From: Temnothorax longispinosus
Lineage: Eukaryota > Arthropoda > Insecta > Hymenoptera > Formicidae
Direction of reading: 5' to 3'
DNA: 64,000 nt
Assembly (NCBI RefSeq): GCF_030848805.1
Contig: NC_092369.1
Coordinates: 2,244,162-2,308,161, forward strand
Shown here piece after piece: positions 23,101-34,861 of this stretch; the stretch's first letter is position 1, and each line of letters opens with the position of its first letter. Below the pieces are notes generated by a model. It was given only the letters and a program-made list of their open reading frames with translations. It did no database searches and was not told the origin of the DNA. A program made the position numbers and the translations under genes.

Positions 23101-26100
23101 ATACTGCATATAAAATGAGATTAAAAAATTAAGTTAACATGTATAATTTTTAACACGTTCAATTTAATTTAATTTAATATTTTAACTACTACATTTAATT
23201 TACCTTCGATTCTGAGGAATCTCCTTGGATCTCATCATCCATACCCGCTATCGCGTCTTTTTCCTCATCCATCTCCAATTTTATTTTATCATGTGTCTTT
23301 TCATCAGACCTTTCATCCATCTCCTTTGGCCATTGTGGTTCTTGTAATAACCTTTTGCGTTTCTTTTTCATGCGCACTTCCCTGTACAAACAATCATGTG
23401 AATAAGTCTTATAATTTCTTAATTATTATACATTGAGATTTATATATAAAATACATACTTTAGATCCTTGTCCTTTCGATTTGCAGATTGTTTTTTAGCC
23501 TCTATCACTTCTGTGCAGGAAGGACTACACGATATTGGACTTTCAAATTCAGCAGCCAATCCGTAACATCCACAAGCTTCACAATGATACACGGTATCTG
23601 CACTTACCGATCTAGATTTTCTATCCTCAGCTAAATTAAATGTGTTTCATTATAGTAACGTGTAGATATTTATATCTAAATTATTTATCAGAACATACTA
23701 TTGGTTAATCACCTTTTTTCTCGACATTAGTATTATTAACGATTCCTGGGCTGGTCTTTGAGGAATTTTGTGTTAAACATACATTTTCTTTGTCACCAAT
23801 ACCGTCCTTATTCTGTTTATTACTCTCATCTTCATCTACTACTTCCATGATGCCAAATTCATTCATACGAAACTATAAAAAATATGTAAAAAAAACTAAA
23901 TAACGAAAGTATTCAATAAAAATATTCAATCTTGCTATATGTACACACTTGTGTTTTTAAATTAATGTTACTATATATATTTCCTTTACCTGTAAGTTAC
24001 TTCCAGGTAAAGTACCGACACCATCTTTCCAATCTAAAACTTTAGTTGCATCAAAATTCGTATTGTTCTGATTCAGAGTATTCAACTGTTCTTTTGTCTC
24101 CTCATAATTGTTACTCTTTGCTTCACTCTTATTGTCTGGCACTGTTTCAACATTCGTTGGAGTTTTAATTATTTCAATTTTTATATCATCATCTATATTC
24201 GTATTAAGTTTTGGAACTTTATCCTCACTAGGAATAACTTTTATTAACGTAATGTCATCATCATTGTGAGCCTTCTTATCTTTGTCTTGTTCACACTCTG
24301 GACTGCTCAATGCGTAATTGGCATCAGCCAGACTGTCTTGAGGAGATTTTGGGATATTCTGCTTCTTCAACCGTTTCTCAGTAGAACCTCGTAATATGTT
24401 GCTAATTGTCTTTTTTCGCTTTTCCGGTTGATTATCTTCCTTCTTCGGAATTGGCGTGATAACAGCTGAATCTGGGTTTTCAGTAATTTTTATACTGTCT
24501 ATGGAATTAGAATTACCCTTATTTGCATTTAAAAGACTCATTTTTGCTATTGGATGTAGCGGTGGAGGATGTGTCGTTGAGTTTGTCGTTTTTGACTCAC
24601 GTAACACTACATTGCGCAACGCAATAAAAATATTTTATATTTTTACTTCAAAGTAATATACCAAATAATTATGCTAATTAGAAATTTATTTCTATACCTG
24701 TTATGGTACCTTTGCTCTCTGTGCTCAGTTGACCATTATTGATTTTTAGATTGAACATGCTAGGTTTTGTGCTGCAACTTTGCTGGGGAATGTTCACTGG
24801 CAATATTAAATTCGCCATGTGTTTAGGAGGTTGACTCTGAGAGCTTGTAGTACTTGTGGATTGAGCTAATTGCGATATTACTGGAGTAATTACTAATTTG
24901 GGCTTAGTTATCTGAGTTGGTGTTAGAGCCCCTATTAGAATACAACACTAAATAAGTAAATGCGCAGTCCTCGACCAAAATGTAATCGGTATTTGATATA
25001 TCAAGTATTAGGTTTTTTTATATTATATAAATTGACAAATTGTAAAGTAGCTATTTGTAAAATACAAAAATTCCTTACCTGCAGGTATAACGACAGATTC
25101 TCGTGACTTGTTAGGCTTAATGAGAGTTCCTAGATATGCAAATGTATGCTTTCCCACTTGCGCATTGGTTTGATTTCCTTGCGTTGTATTCAAGGGTACT
25201 ATCTGAGCAGTAGATGTCGACTTTCTAAGTAAAATGTGTTTTTGAGCCTGTGAAGTCGCCGCAGTGCTCACAGTATTTATTGGACGATGAATGACGATGT
25301 GTTGTTTACTCTGAGACGTAGCTACCTGACTTGGTCCTTGTATAAATACTTTATTTTGTCCAGTCACAATCTAGAATAAAAGTTAAGTTAAGTCTGTTCT
25401 TTTCCGAAAAACTTTTTTGAACCGATGAATATTGGTGCAATAAGTTATAATGAGACAAGTATATTTCGTTTCACTTTAACTTATTGCACCAATGTGCACC
25501 AGTTTAGGAAAGTCTTCGAAAAAGAACAAACGGAAATACCTCTTATTTTATCGAATACAATCTAGAATAAAAGTTTAATGGACTCGTCGTCTAAAACTGG
25601 TAGTAAACGTTAAAAGCCACAATTTTGTCCAAAACTGAACTTCAAAAGTATTCAAATATGAGAATTTTTACATAACGTCCATATTTATTACAAATAACAC
25701 TAAACTAATTCAATATTCACTTTTTATTTGTCAATGTACTTCGCACGATAAGATAGCACAGATATCATATAAAGTACTATAAAATTCAACAATTATAAGC
25801 ATTTAAATATGTTTTCTCAACAAGAGAATTAATTTTATTTATACACATCTTTGACTTGATTCTCACTGAAGATTCATACTTCTGTTGACTAAATCTATAT
25901 TTACATTTACTGAGAGATGCACAGATTCACCACTCATCACACTGCTACCACCTACACACACCTTGTAAGGCTACAAGACCTATATATATGTATACTGAAT
26001 ATGACTTGTATTTAGAACTGCTACTTTTTGTTCCAACAATGCCTTATCCAATAATATCTACTCTCACCTATATGCATATATATATTGTATATATATATAT

Positions 26101-26611
26101 GCTATATACATATATATAGATATATGAAATATGGAATGCATTAAAATATGTATATTTAATTTTAGGTTATTGTAAGCAAACCGCTTGTACGTTCCACAAT
26201 CACCCATATGATACTACATATTCCCCCATTATATTAAAACGCTTATGTAAGAGATACAGGCTACAAACATTGATATAACTGTAATCTACGTAGAAAGGTT
26301 CTCAACTTTGCTATATAAATCACAAAGTACAAAGCCATCAGGGTTAAGCAAGATATGGAGCAACCCATCACAGCACACGTACTGTGCACCATGCTTTCAA
26401 TAATTACCTGGTTATTAACCGGATTAATAATGGCAGCGAGTTGGGTGCTAGGTGAAACAAGATTTTGATTTATGCTTGGCGATAGAGTAGAACGTACTTT
26501 ATTTTGTTGGATGTACAGCAGTGGCATTACGGGTGTAGTCGTACCATCACTATGCTGCGTATCTGCAGTACTATTTTCATCAATATCGTCTACCACTATT
26601 TCCTCTTCCAT
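20125..26611 (-). CDS. l(3)mbt: Lethal(3)malignant brain tumor protein (FCS, 3xMBT, C2HC, SAM)
   Basis: L(3)mbt is a nuclear repressor that binds mono- and dimethyl-lysine histone tails and keeps germline and neural genes silent in insects. Fifteen exons, all in phase (1243 aa): 26611-26408, 25370-25079, 24931-24698, 24606-23990, 23872-23713, 23630-23459, 23381-23204, 23103-22905, 22827-22372, 21744-21555, 21481-21360, 21285-20895, 20807-20733, 20643-20328 and 20250-20125. Residues 1-500 are Ser/Thr/Gln-rich and disordered. An FCS-type zinc finger (YHCEACGCYGLAAEF) is near 515. Three MBT repeats span about 620-941, each with the GMKLE.VD signature and W.....P.GW. Repeat 2 keeps the aromatic cage residues in VHFDSWDEVYDYW and an upstream Asp. 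A C2HC finger (ECGTYGCRGIGHV...HNSASGCPY) is near 950. An acidic Lys/Glu linker leads to a C-terminal SAM domain from about 1170. Confidence 0.95.
21794..22343. mobile_element. TIR element in an L(3)mbt intron, containing a nested MITE
   Basis: TATATCAGGCCTGTCTAAC at 21794 and GTTAGACAGGCCTGTGATATA at 22343 are inverted. The element fills nearly the whole intron between the two exons that encode MBT repeats 2 and 3. A worn PIF/Harbinger-like MITE (22079-22235) sits inside. Confidence 0.7.
22079..22235. mobile_element. PIF/Harbinger-like MITE, degenerate copy
   Basis: It begins TGGCTTCTCCACCCAGAATC and ends AATAGCCA followed by TAA. The inner arms GGAAACGCTTGTCGCGC and GCGACGCGGTAGCCAATCAA match the copy at 14464-14623. 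The left flank TAT no longer matches the right TAA, so the duplication is worn. Confidence 0.7.
25394..25532. mobile_element. Hairpin MITE in L(3)mbt intron 1 (GTTCTTTTTCG family)
   Basis: GTTCTTTTCCGAAAAAC...TTGGTGCAATAAGTT pairs with AACTTATTGCACCAA...CTTCGAAAAAGAAC. It is related by termini and core to the small hairpins carried in both arms of the 12903-15659 foldback. Confidence 0.75.
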
Positions 26612-27099
26612 TCTGTCAACAGAGAGTAAGTGATGGTCAAAATGTGTATCACCCCTTCATCATTAAAAGTGTCTTATCGTATATCCAGTGCAGAACGACA
26701 TTAAAAAAAAAAAGTAAACTAAAATTCATGAGTTATCATAATTCGGCAAACTTTGTTCTGTTCGAGACAAAAAGTGAAAAATGTGAAGCTTGAAAATGCA
26801 CGACATTATCTGATGATGTAGACGTTATATCTTCTCGTATAATTAAACAATTACGCGCACCACAACAAATTATTTCGCCCGATCAGTTTGGATAAAGTCT
26901 CGTAAAATCATGAAATAAATCGCAACGTAATAACGTTCCATCGTCATTCAGTCTCGGTAAACAGGCAGGGTGCTAGACAAAGACTAATACACAATACACG
27001 ACACTTTTCTTTTTCCCCTAAAGACCCAGTGCAACTTTACGAACCTAGCGGGCGTAGCGTTTATCATCGGCATATCGGCGTCGGTGCCAGTTACATAAT

Positions 27100-27970
27100 T
27101 CGCGGAGAATCGAGATTCTCCGTCTGCGAAAAAGCGCGGACGTAGGGCGAAGGTGCTTATCGCGTGAATTCGCACCTCGGAGACGCCCGAGCGAGACACA
27201 CTCGTCGAGAACGATCGCGTTCACGATTTTAAATGGCGCGCCGAACCGTCGGTGTCCGTGGTTTACGGCAGTCACGTTCCAACGTCACTTTTCACGCTTT
27301 GAAATTCACTGAAATTCACCGTGGGCGAGACGACGGCGAACGTTTCGCGTGTCCCGCCAGCCGGGGGCGAGGAGAGCTCGCCAGTTTTTCCTATTCAAAC
27401 GCGAAACTCGGCGAGTCGGCCGTCGCGCATCGCTCGGAGTCGCTCGTCGACCGAAGGGGGCACGACGCGCGTTGCGGCACGGCACTTTTCGGGATAACGG
27501 ACGCGCGGCCCGATGCCGCGGCGGCGATTCGCGCGGGGCACGCAATAGCCCGGTCGGCGTTTTCCCCGCGTGTCTAACTGTCTACGAACCGTGAGCGATT
27601 CGTACACGCCGCTCGCGTAACTTTTAACACAAAAATATCCGCACACTCCTTTTGAGCGTTCGAGCCCTTGGTCGCCCGTACGCCACAGCTAGTCCCCATA
27701 GGCCGCACGCGCAGTGGCGACGGCGCGGCAGCGCGCCTCCCATTGGTCGCCGCAAGCCGCACAGTGAACGGATGCAGTCGCGCCGGCCAATCGGCGCCGC
27801 CCCAGCGCCGCCAACGTTCTTTCCGACGTCGCTTTCCCGACAGTTTTTTTTTTTTTTTTTTTTTTTCGAATTAAGCGATTTGTCCCGTCCCCCGTCCCCC
27901 GTACCCCGGCCACAGTTCCCCGTCCCACAATCCCACCATTCCCCATCCCCGCGCGGATCGTTTCGCGATC
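27100..27970. promoter_or_regulatory. CpG-rich island upstream of L(3)mbt
   Basis: About 870 bp are strongly GC- and CpG-rich (many CGCG, GCCG and CGGCG strings) in an AT-rich genome, starting about 500 bp upstream of the L(3)mbt ATG. Open frames on both strands here follow from the low frequency of AT-rich stop codons and show no recognisable domain. The most likely role is promoter and 5' leader of L(3)mbt, perhaps bidirectional. A T-run lies at 27843-27866. Confidence 0.5.
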
Positions 27971-28029
27971 GCCGAACGTACGGATCGATACGATCGCGTT
28001 GATCTTATTTATCGCGCGTTTATTCATTA

Positions 28030-28382
28030 TCAACACGTATGTCTCAAATCGGGAGATGACGTCTTCAAGACATCATTAAGACGTCTTTGAGACATCTTAA
28101 CACTAGAGCTACCAACAGCGTCAAAATGACCCATTTGACATTTTTTAAATAATTTATTAGGTACTTATTTTTTAAAACATCTTAATTTCTGAAATTTTCC
28201 TTGACTTTTGTTGAAATTACATAGATGATTTTATTCATTTGTCTTCTCTTTTCTTTTTTTTTTTTAAATTTCTTCGATAGAAATAAATCTAGATTAATCT
28301 TCGATAGTTCTAATCGTTCTAATGTTAATGACATATTATATCTTTAAGACGTCTTATTTCCCAATTTGAGACATTATGTTCA
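28030..28382. mobile_element. Hairpin family B, copy 2 (interrupted)
   Basis: The left part CAACACGTATGTCTCAAATCGGG with GACGTCTTCAAGACATC lies at 28030-28100. The right part TTAAGACGTCTTATTTCCCAATTTGAGACAT lies at 28341-28373. They appear to be two ends of one element separated by AT-rich sequence. Confidence 0.5.
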
Positions 28383-28611
28383 CTGAAAGAGAGAGAGAGA
28401 AAATATCTTTACGACGTAGTGCTTCTCGCGCGAACGCTTTTACAAAGAAAAATCACGACAACTCGCATCGATTACATTTTACAAATGCCAGCGATACGGT
28501 CGGCGAATTAATATACCGAGCGTTTAGTAGAATTTAGTAGAAGCGCCAGATAGAACAGCAAGTCACAATAAAGTTAAATTGTGACTTTCTGTTCTGTCTG
28601 GGATGAAGGTC

Positions 28612-28720
28612 CCCAGACAACACGCATGTCTCAAATCGAGACATACGACGTCCTAAAGACATCTCGTGATATGACGTCTTTAAGACGTCTTATGTCCCGA
28701 TTTGAGACATATTGTGTTCA
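28612..28720. mobile_element. Hairpin MITE family B, copy 3
   Basis: CCCAGACAACACGCATGTCTCAAATCGAGACAT pairs with ATGTCCCGATTTGAGACAT, with repeated GACGTCTTTAAGACGTC inside. Immediately upstream (28545-28605) is a smaller hairpin, CCAGATAGAACAGCAAGTCACAAT with its complement. Confidence 0.75.
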
Positions 28721-30294
28721 TCGGATTTCCACTCGTGGGATAAAGTCTCGGTTCTCTCTACGACGCTACGCTGCGGCCATATCGACTCGAGCTAGAGTGG
28801 GAAAGCTATATAGCCATGATTACACCCCGCGGAATGCTCAATCTATATATACATATTATATATGTATATTATACATATATGGTTAAACATGTATATACCC
28901 GTACAGTGTGTAACACCGTGTTTTCAAACGTCAGCTGGCAGGCGATCGATTCATACGCAATCGATCGGAGATGCGTGATTTCTACATCTCGATCGCGGGA
29001 ACTAAATAAATTGACAGTATTGATACCCGCGTGTCAATCGAACTGCGTCTCGAACTGCTTCTCCGCGCGACACAATAAGATATACATAAATACGGTCCTT
29101 TGTTACCTTTTCCCTCCCGCCGCTCTCTTATAAACTCTCTCGGAGCGAAACGAACATCTCCCCGCGTCTTCAAGCGAGAAAGAAACGGAGAGGTCGGTCC
29201 ATTCCCGGTGTTCCCGAAATGCTTCGGACGCTCGCGTTTCCTCGTACTTCCGCGAAACGATTATCGTTAATCACACCGCCGCCAAAACGCCCACGAAGAT
29301 CGAACATTTAACATCAGCTTGATTCTTGAAACACGTACTCCGGAGCATCCGATAAACGCCGTGCAGTCGTGCACCCGAAGTACATCCGAGTGCAGCTCCG
29401 AGAAAGAAACACATCTCGAGCGCATGTATATCATCGTACTAGTATAGAGCACGCGATGTGGCATCTTTTATTTTAAGCCCGCGATTGGTCGATCTTCCCG
29501 TGTGCACGCTTTATATGCAAATCCATGCAAATCCGTCTAGATAAGCCGTGTCGGCGACGACGACAGAGCAACAAATGATTATACTTTACCGTATCTAGAG
29601 CGCCGCCGAATTCACCAAAATTGCAACGATAACAGATAACTCTACGCTGCTAGTTCTGTTCTTCGCGACTAAACTTCTTTTGTTTCTCTCTCTCTCTCTC
29701 CCTCTTTCCCTCTCTTCCTCTTCCCCTTCCAGCAAGAGCGCGGTCTCTCGTGTACTCGTTAACCGCGTGCGGTCGATAATTTTATTTAATATCATTCACG
29801 AAAATGCGCCAGTGGCGCGTTTCGACGGAACTTTATATAATTTTCAGTTAAAAAAAATTGAGTTACATTAGCTTTCGAATTCGCTCGCTTACCGTCAACT
29901 ACGTAAATACGATCGATAGTATACGGTACGCTGTGGGCAGCCCGCCCGTATTTTCGCCGTAAATTCAGACACGTTTTAACCACGTTTAACGCGTACGAAA
30001 GAAATTGAACCTTGGGATAGAGCAGGCTGTGCAATATTAAGTTAACCAATACAGATGTAGTTTTAGATTTTTTTTTTAAGCTACGGTCCGCTACACACTG
30101 ATTATCTAGATACGTGTCGAGACGGAAACAGCCGAGTCGGAAGCAGAGGGCGTCGAAGACGCCGAGTTTACACTCGCGGACAAAAAATCAAGGTTCTCAA
30201 CGTCTCCCTTTAACGATTTTCGAGCTGCACCTCGACATTCGACGGGAAAATTCGCTTTTCCATTCGCCTTCGGGAGCCAAAATTCCGACTTACG

Positions 30295-30392
30295 GCTGTG
30301 TTCCCATATTCACTGTCAGTGCTGAAAATTTATAGTATACGTGACGTAAACTATAGATTTTCAGTACTAGCAGTGAATATGGAAACACAGCT
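30295..30392. mobile_element. Hairpin MITE family C, copy 1
   Basis: GCTGTGTTCCCATATTCACTG pairs with CAGTGAATATGGAAACACAGC. Inside, GCTGAAAATTTATAG pairs with CTATAGATTTTCAGTAC, and GTGACGTAAA lies in the loop. A second copy lies at 34012-34116. Confidence 0.8.
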
Positions 30393-30439
30393 TACATCTC
30401 GAGAGTCGTTAAAGAAAGAAAGAGGAGCAACGTTGCGTT

Positions 30440-30562
30440 CCAGCCAGTACCATGTCCAAAATCGGGACATAAGACGTCTTTTATAAATCATTTCGTACGA
30501 TGTCTAATTATGTCTTTAAGACGTCTTTCATTCCGATTTTGGACATGCGTGGCTGTCTGGGA
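30440..30562. mobile_element. Hairpin MITE family B, copy 4
   Basis: CCAGCCAGTACCATGTCCAAAATCGG pairs with CCGATTTTGGACATGCGTGGCTGTCTGG. AAGACGTCTTT motifs fill the interior. Confidence 0.75.
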
Positions 30563-31014
30563 TATTTTTATCCGCGAATGTCGCGCAGACCAATGAGAAG
30601 CGAAATCGAGTAGAGTGTGCGATACATCGATATAAATCGAAGGTGGAATACCGCTGTTTCCCCGCCTGCTTCTCGCTAGGGCGATTAATAAGCAATTCTT
30701 TACACGCGAAGTTATCGGCGAACGGCAATCTCGCTGAGAAAGTTCGCGCCACTCCTTATACCAACGAGTTTCCCAATGTTGCTAACGAACGTATACGCAA
30801 TTCGACGGAGTTGCTCCGAATTCCGCTGATCGATGTCCTCCTCCTTTGATACCCGTAACACAGTCCCGAATCCCGACCAACTACCAACCATATTATTAAG
30901 CGCGAAAAAAAAGTCACCCTCGCTGCATCGCGACATCATTCGCGCGTATTTAACCTCCAAGCCGTGACTTCTCGCTACACGCACGTTTCACGCGCACAAC
31001 GGCGGCGTATATCT

Positions 31015-31138
31015 GACAACCTAGCGAAAGCTTCCAAAAGACGTTCCAAAAACGTCTAAAAGACTTCAGACGTCTTTTAGATGTCATTAAAACGTCTTTA
31101 CGACGTCCCCAAGACATCTCTTGGAAATTTTCGCTAGC
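31015..31138. repeat. Hairpin family B-like repeat, copy 5
   Basis: AGCGAAAGCTTCCAAAAGACG pairs loosely with GACATCTCTTGGAAATTTTCGCT. The interior has the same AAGACGTC/TTTAGACGTCTT units. The ends differ from the other copies. Confidence 0.45.
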
Positions 31139-32998
31139 TGCAGGGTGGCCTATAGAGGTATCGACAATCGAGGTCAGCCATGCATCTCAAACTGCTGCTG
31201 CCGCGAGTGTCCCGTACATGTGGCTCTCGTGTCATTCGATCTTACTTTGAATGAAAACTTAATCGACCACTGTCCGAACTTCGAATCGTTAAATCGCGCT
31301 CGATGTCGCAATGGCGGAGAAAGTAGAGGAGTAATTTATGCACAGTCAAACTTCTCACACCATTAAGTCGCGACACATTTTGACGCACATAAGAAATGGC
31401 CGTTTCGTTATTATTATTTAGCAAATGTCAATGCACCTAGAAAAGATTGCAATTAATTTGCACGGCATTCCCTTAAAATAAATAAAAGCGCGATATAAAA
31501 GACATGAAAATTGTACGAGAGATCATATATCCTTCGTAAAAAAAATAAACTTTAATTTAAATCGATAAAATATCCGTCGGGTATTTTCGTCGCTGAAGAC
31601 CCCGCATCTTTCGCGTAATGACCAAAGGTTAACGAAAACTTTGTAAAACGTCATAATGTCCGCCCTCCCGCGAATTGACGCTCTATCACCCGAACGAGTC
31701 GGCCAGTCTGTGCGAGAAAAAGATAATTTTCGACGTGCCAGATAAAAAATATGTACGTTCGAGAACGCGGTTAAGCGAACCATGCTGAATTAGAAAAACA
31801 AAAAGAAGACGAGTACCATGGCATATATCGATACCGCGCATTCTCGGTAGGACACGCAAAGTGCAAATACATGCGTACATATAGCGCTTGTGTTAAATCC
31901 GTGCCTGCAATTTACGCGAATCTAACCGCGGGCGATCGCGGCAAACACGATCGGCGAGACGCAGCGAGCCCCGCTGTCGTATATACTCCCGTGATATATT
32001 TATCAGGGAATAACACGCACGGGCGAACGTCAGGCCTAACAAAGAGCGATGATTTTAGCAACGCACGCGCCGAGGGAGCGATCGCGGTGGGCTGCGAACG
32101 ACACCGAATAATCGAGAACGTTCCGCGTGCACGACGGGCCATTTTGCACGCGGGCGGCACGTTGTACGGGCGTAAAATAGCAGAAATGAACAACTTACGT
32201 TTTAAAGTTGACCAGGGCCATCTGATGGGTCATGGAACGATGATAAACGCGGTAATAGAGACGCTAACGCGACAAGAAACTCGCCCGCGTGCGCAGTGAC
32301 GTTCGGCACGTACCTGCTTCCTGTCTTGCGCATTTCCATTCCGCAGCTACACCTTCTGCACCATCTGCACCGTTTCTCTCTCTCTTTCCAACGTCTTCGG
32401 ACGAAGCGTGGTGCAGCCACGTGCACCTTACGACGTAGTACAACTTCGATCAGGAAAATACTACTAACTACGTTAGTCACACGAATATGAAACGACGAGA
32501 ATTTCTCGTTTACGTGCAAACCACGCGAGAAACACGATAAATAATAGAAATATTAATATCAATGGCATGCGTTTAATAGAACATTCGATGCATTTGACTT
32601 ATTGTTGACTTGAACAATAGCAAGAAGCGTAAAGTAATTTATTAATATTAGCGCCCTTTGTTGCTATATATATATATACACACGTATCTGCATGATAGTC
32701 ACGTGATGCGCACGCATCGAGCATGTATATTTCACGAAAGTCTCGTGCGTTATCCTAACTATAATATTCATTGGAATTAATCGAAAATTTGTCGATAGGC
32801 AGTTCTGGAGGTCGATTGTGTGTATCTTGAAACAAAGTAAAAATTACAAAAATGAACAGATTTTACTAGATTTTGATAAATAAAATCGTAGATACGCTAG
32901 TGAATTTCCTCTCTCTCTCACTTTTGTAATTTTTACCTCATTCCCCAGCTATCATTGTTGCGCATGCGTTGATTGTCTTGATAGTATATAATTCCGTA
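31139..32998. other. Intergenic, no gene supported
   Basis: A 142-codon plus-strand frame at 31871-32299 lies in a CpG-rich patch. It has no recognisable domain, no splice-linked partner and an Arg/Ala/His-rich composition typical of chance frames in GC-rich DNA, so I do not call it a gene. The stretch may be regulatory or give a non-coding transcript. Confidence 0.4.
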
Positions 32999-33682
32999 AA
33001 GGCCTCCGCACAATGAAAAATATAAGGAACAAGGAAGGGCCTAAGCAGAATGGCTGTCTTGGCAATGTTTTATGCCTTAAGTCTTTGTCTTATGTAACGC
33101 ACAATACTGTTACAGTATTGTGCGTTACATAAGACAAAGACTTAAGGCATAAAACACTGCCGAGACAGCCATTCTGCTTAGACCCGAACAGATTAGCGAT
33201 TAGAGCTAAAGAATCAAGAATAAAGTTGGATGCACGATGAAAAATACAAGCAACAAAAATAAAGAATAACACAGGCAATAGATTTTTAACCTATCGGAAA
33301 CCGTGTATTAATGGCCTCGTTCAGCAGATACAACTGTTGAGTTCGTCTTATCAACACTATGCGTTGATTGGTTGGTTCTAAAAGTAAGAGCCACGCACGT
33401 TCGACTGCTACTCAGCGGCTTGGTCTGCTGAACGCGACCAATGGGTGCGTTCAGCCGATACTCCGCTAGCCTAGCAATCGTGAGCAGTCGCTCGTTTCCT
33501 CTCCTTTGACCCAATGGATTAAAAGGAGAGGAAACGAGCGACTGCTCACGATTGCTAGGCTAGCGGAGTATAGGCTGAACGCAGCCAATGCTACATCAGC
33601 TTTATTCCTGATTTCTTATTTCTAATGGCTATAATATCTGTTCCTTAATTGTTCCTTATATTTTTCATTGTGCGGGGGCCTT
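32999..33682. mobile_element. TIR element with two internal hairpins
   Basis: The outer ends AAGGCCTCCGCACAATGAAAAATATAAGG and CCTTATATTTTTCATTGTGCGGGGGCCTT are inverted. Inside are two near-perfect hairpins: 33042-33180 (TAAGCAGAATGGCTGTC...TTAAGTCTTTGTCTTATG) and 33438-33589 (TGCGTTCAGCCGATACTCCG...GCAATCGTGAGCAGTCGC). A lone right end of the outer type lies just upstream of TMEM70 (15708-15738). Confidence 0.8.
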
Positions 33683-33838
33683 AACATTGCTCCAGACAGT
33701 ATCTCTGCCAATTGATGGGTGCTTTTCATTTAGCGACACAAGTTAACACAAGCGTCACTCTATTTTTGGGAGCTTTCCAGCAAAAGCGACACAAGTCGAC
33801 ACAACGTCGATTTATCTTTCTTTTTTGGCAATGAGTAA

Positions 33839-33959
33839 TGGCTTCTGCACACAGAACGCGGAAACGCTTGCCGCGCGGCAAGAAATGACGCGGTAGCCAA
33901 TCAACGTGTTGCTTTTCCGTAAGAACTAAAAGTTTATTGGCTACTATGTGCAGAAGCCA
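33839..33959. mobile_element. PIF/Harbinger-like MITE, 121 bp, TAA target duplication
   Basis: TGGCTTCTGCACACAGAACG and its mirrored ATGTGCAGAAGCCA end are flanked by TAA on both sides (33836-33838, 33960-33962). The right arm is shortened relative to the copy at 14464-14623, which it otherwise matches (GAAACGCTTGCCGCGCGGCA). Confidence 0.85.
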
Positions 33960-34011
33960 TAACAAAAAAACAAAACGACACTTGTGTCGCTTGCTGGAAA
34001 TAAGCTCCCTT

Positions 34012-34116
34012 TGGCTATTACGTTCCGATATTCACTGCCAGTACTGAAAATCTATAGGTGACGTTAGTGACGTAAACTATAGATTTTCAGTACTGACGGT
34101 AAATATCGGAATAGCC
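34012..34116. mobile_element. Hairpin MITE family C, copy 2
   Basis: GGCTATTACGTTCCGATATTCACTG pairs with the mirrored GGTAAATATCGGAATAGCC. The inner AGTACTGAAAATCTATAG arm pairs with CTATAGATTTTCAGTACT. It is nested in the 33718-34188 element. Confidence 0.8.
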
Positions 34117-34861
34117 TTTGTTGTTCACTAGATGTTGGAAAAAGACAAAACGCTTGTGTCGACTTGTGTTGCTAAATAAAAAGCACCTATCATATACTTT
34201 GGAATATTAATATACTTTCCTTCGTCACAATTAAAAAGTATATTTTTTTATTAGATTACAGAAGGGAGACGAAACTACCACCTTAAAATAATTATCTCTT
34301 TCGAATCGATTTCCCTTTGTCATAAAATACATCTTTTACACTGAGAGACGAAATTTATACCTACTAAAATATATAACTCTCTCATGTGCATTCTGTCAAT
34401 GTAAATTAATTAAACTTTAATTTCGGTTTAACTTATAGCGTTTTCAACTGGGCCGGGTTAAATCGCTCTGAGAACGATTAAAGTCATATATATCGCAATC
34501 GAGCAATAACATAATTAGTCGATTTGCCGAAGTGAGTAGAGCCCAATTGACCACGTTGCCAATTGGCTGATTTAAAATAAAAATTTCTAATTGGCTGGTC
34601 CAGTGGAAAATCTCCAGGCACCAGGGGCTGTGAGTAACTGTGGTCAAACGAGACGCTTCCTTATACGGGGTCATAAAAATGAATGTAATACGAAGCCTAG
34701 TAGTCATGCATGCGCATTTTACGGCTGTTTATAAGTTAGCTTTAACGGAGGATTGAGATTAAATTAAAATTTAATTAATCAGAATAGAGAAAATTGGGGC
34801 TTGATTCTTGAATTCATTCGCAAGAGAAACATATATAATATATGCGAAAATTCTGCTCTCA

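Larger units (their letters stand above)
33718..34188. mobile_element. TIR element hosting two nested MITEs
   Basis: The outer ends GGTGCTTTTCATTTAGCGACACAAG and CTTGTGTTGCTAAATAAAAAGCACC are inverted. A second inverted pair inside (33768-33796 with 33981-34009) is GGGAGCTTTCCAGCAAAAGCGACACAAG. Within these lie a PIF/Harbinger-like MITE (33839-33959) and a family C MITE (34012-34116). Confidence 0.8.

Noticed and set aside
27233..28036. Overlapping 80-116-codon frames on both strands
   Set aside because: They lie in a CpG-rich island where AT-rich stop codons are rare. Arg/Ala-rich composition on all strands and no motif.
31871..32299. 142-codon plus-strand frame
   Set aside because: No recognisable domain, no splice partner, located in a GC-rich patch, with a competing 93-codon antisense frame.
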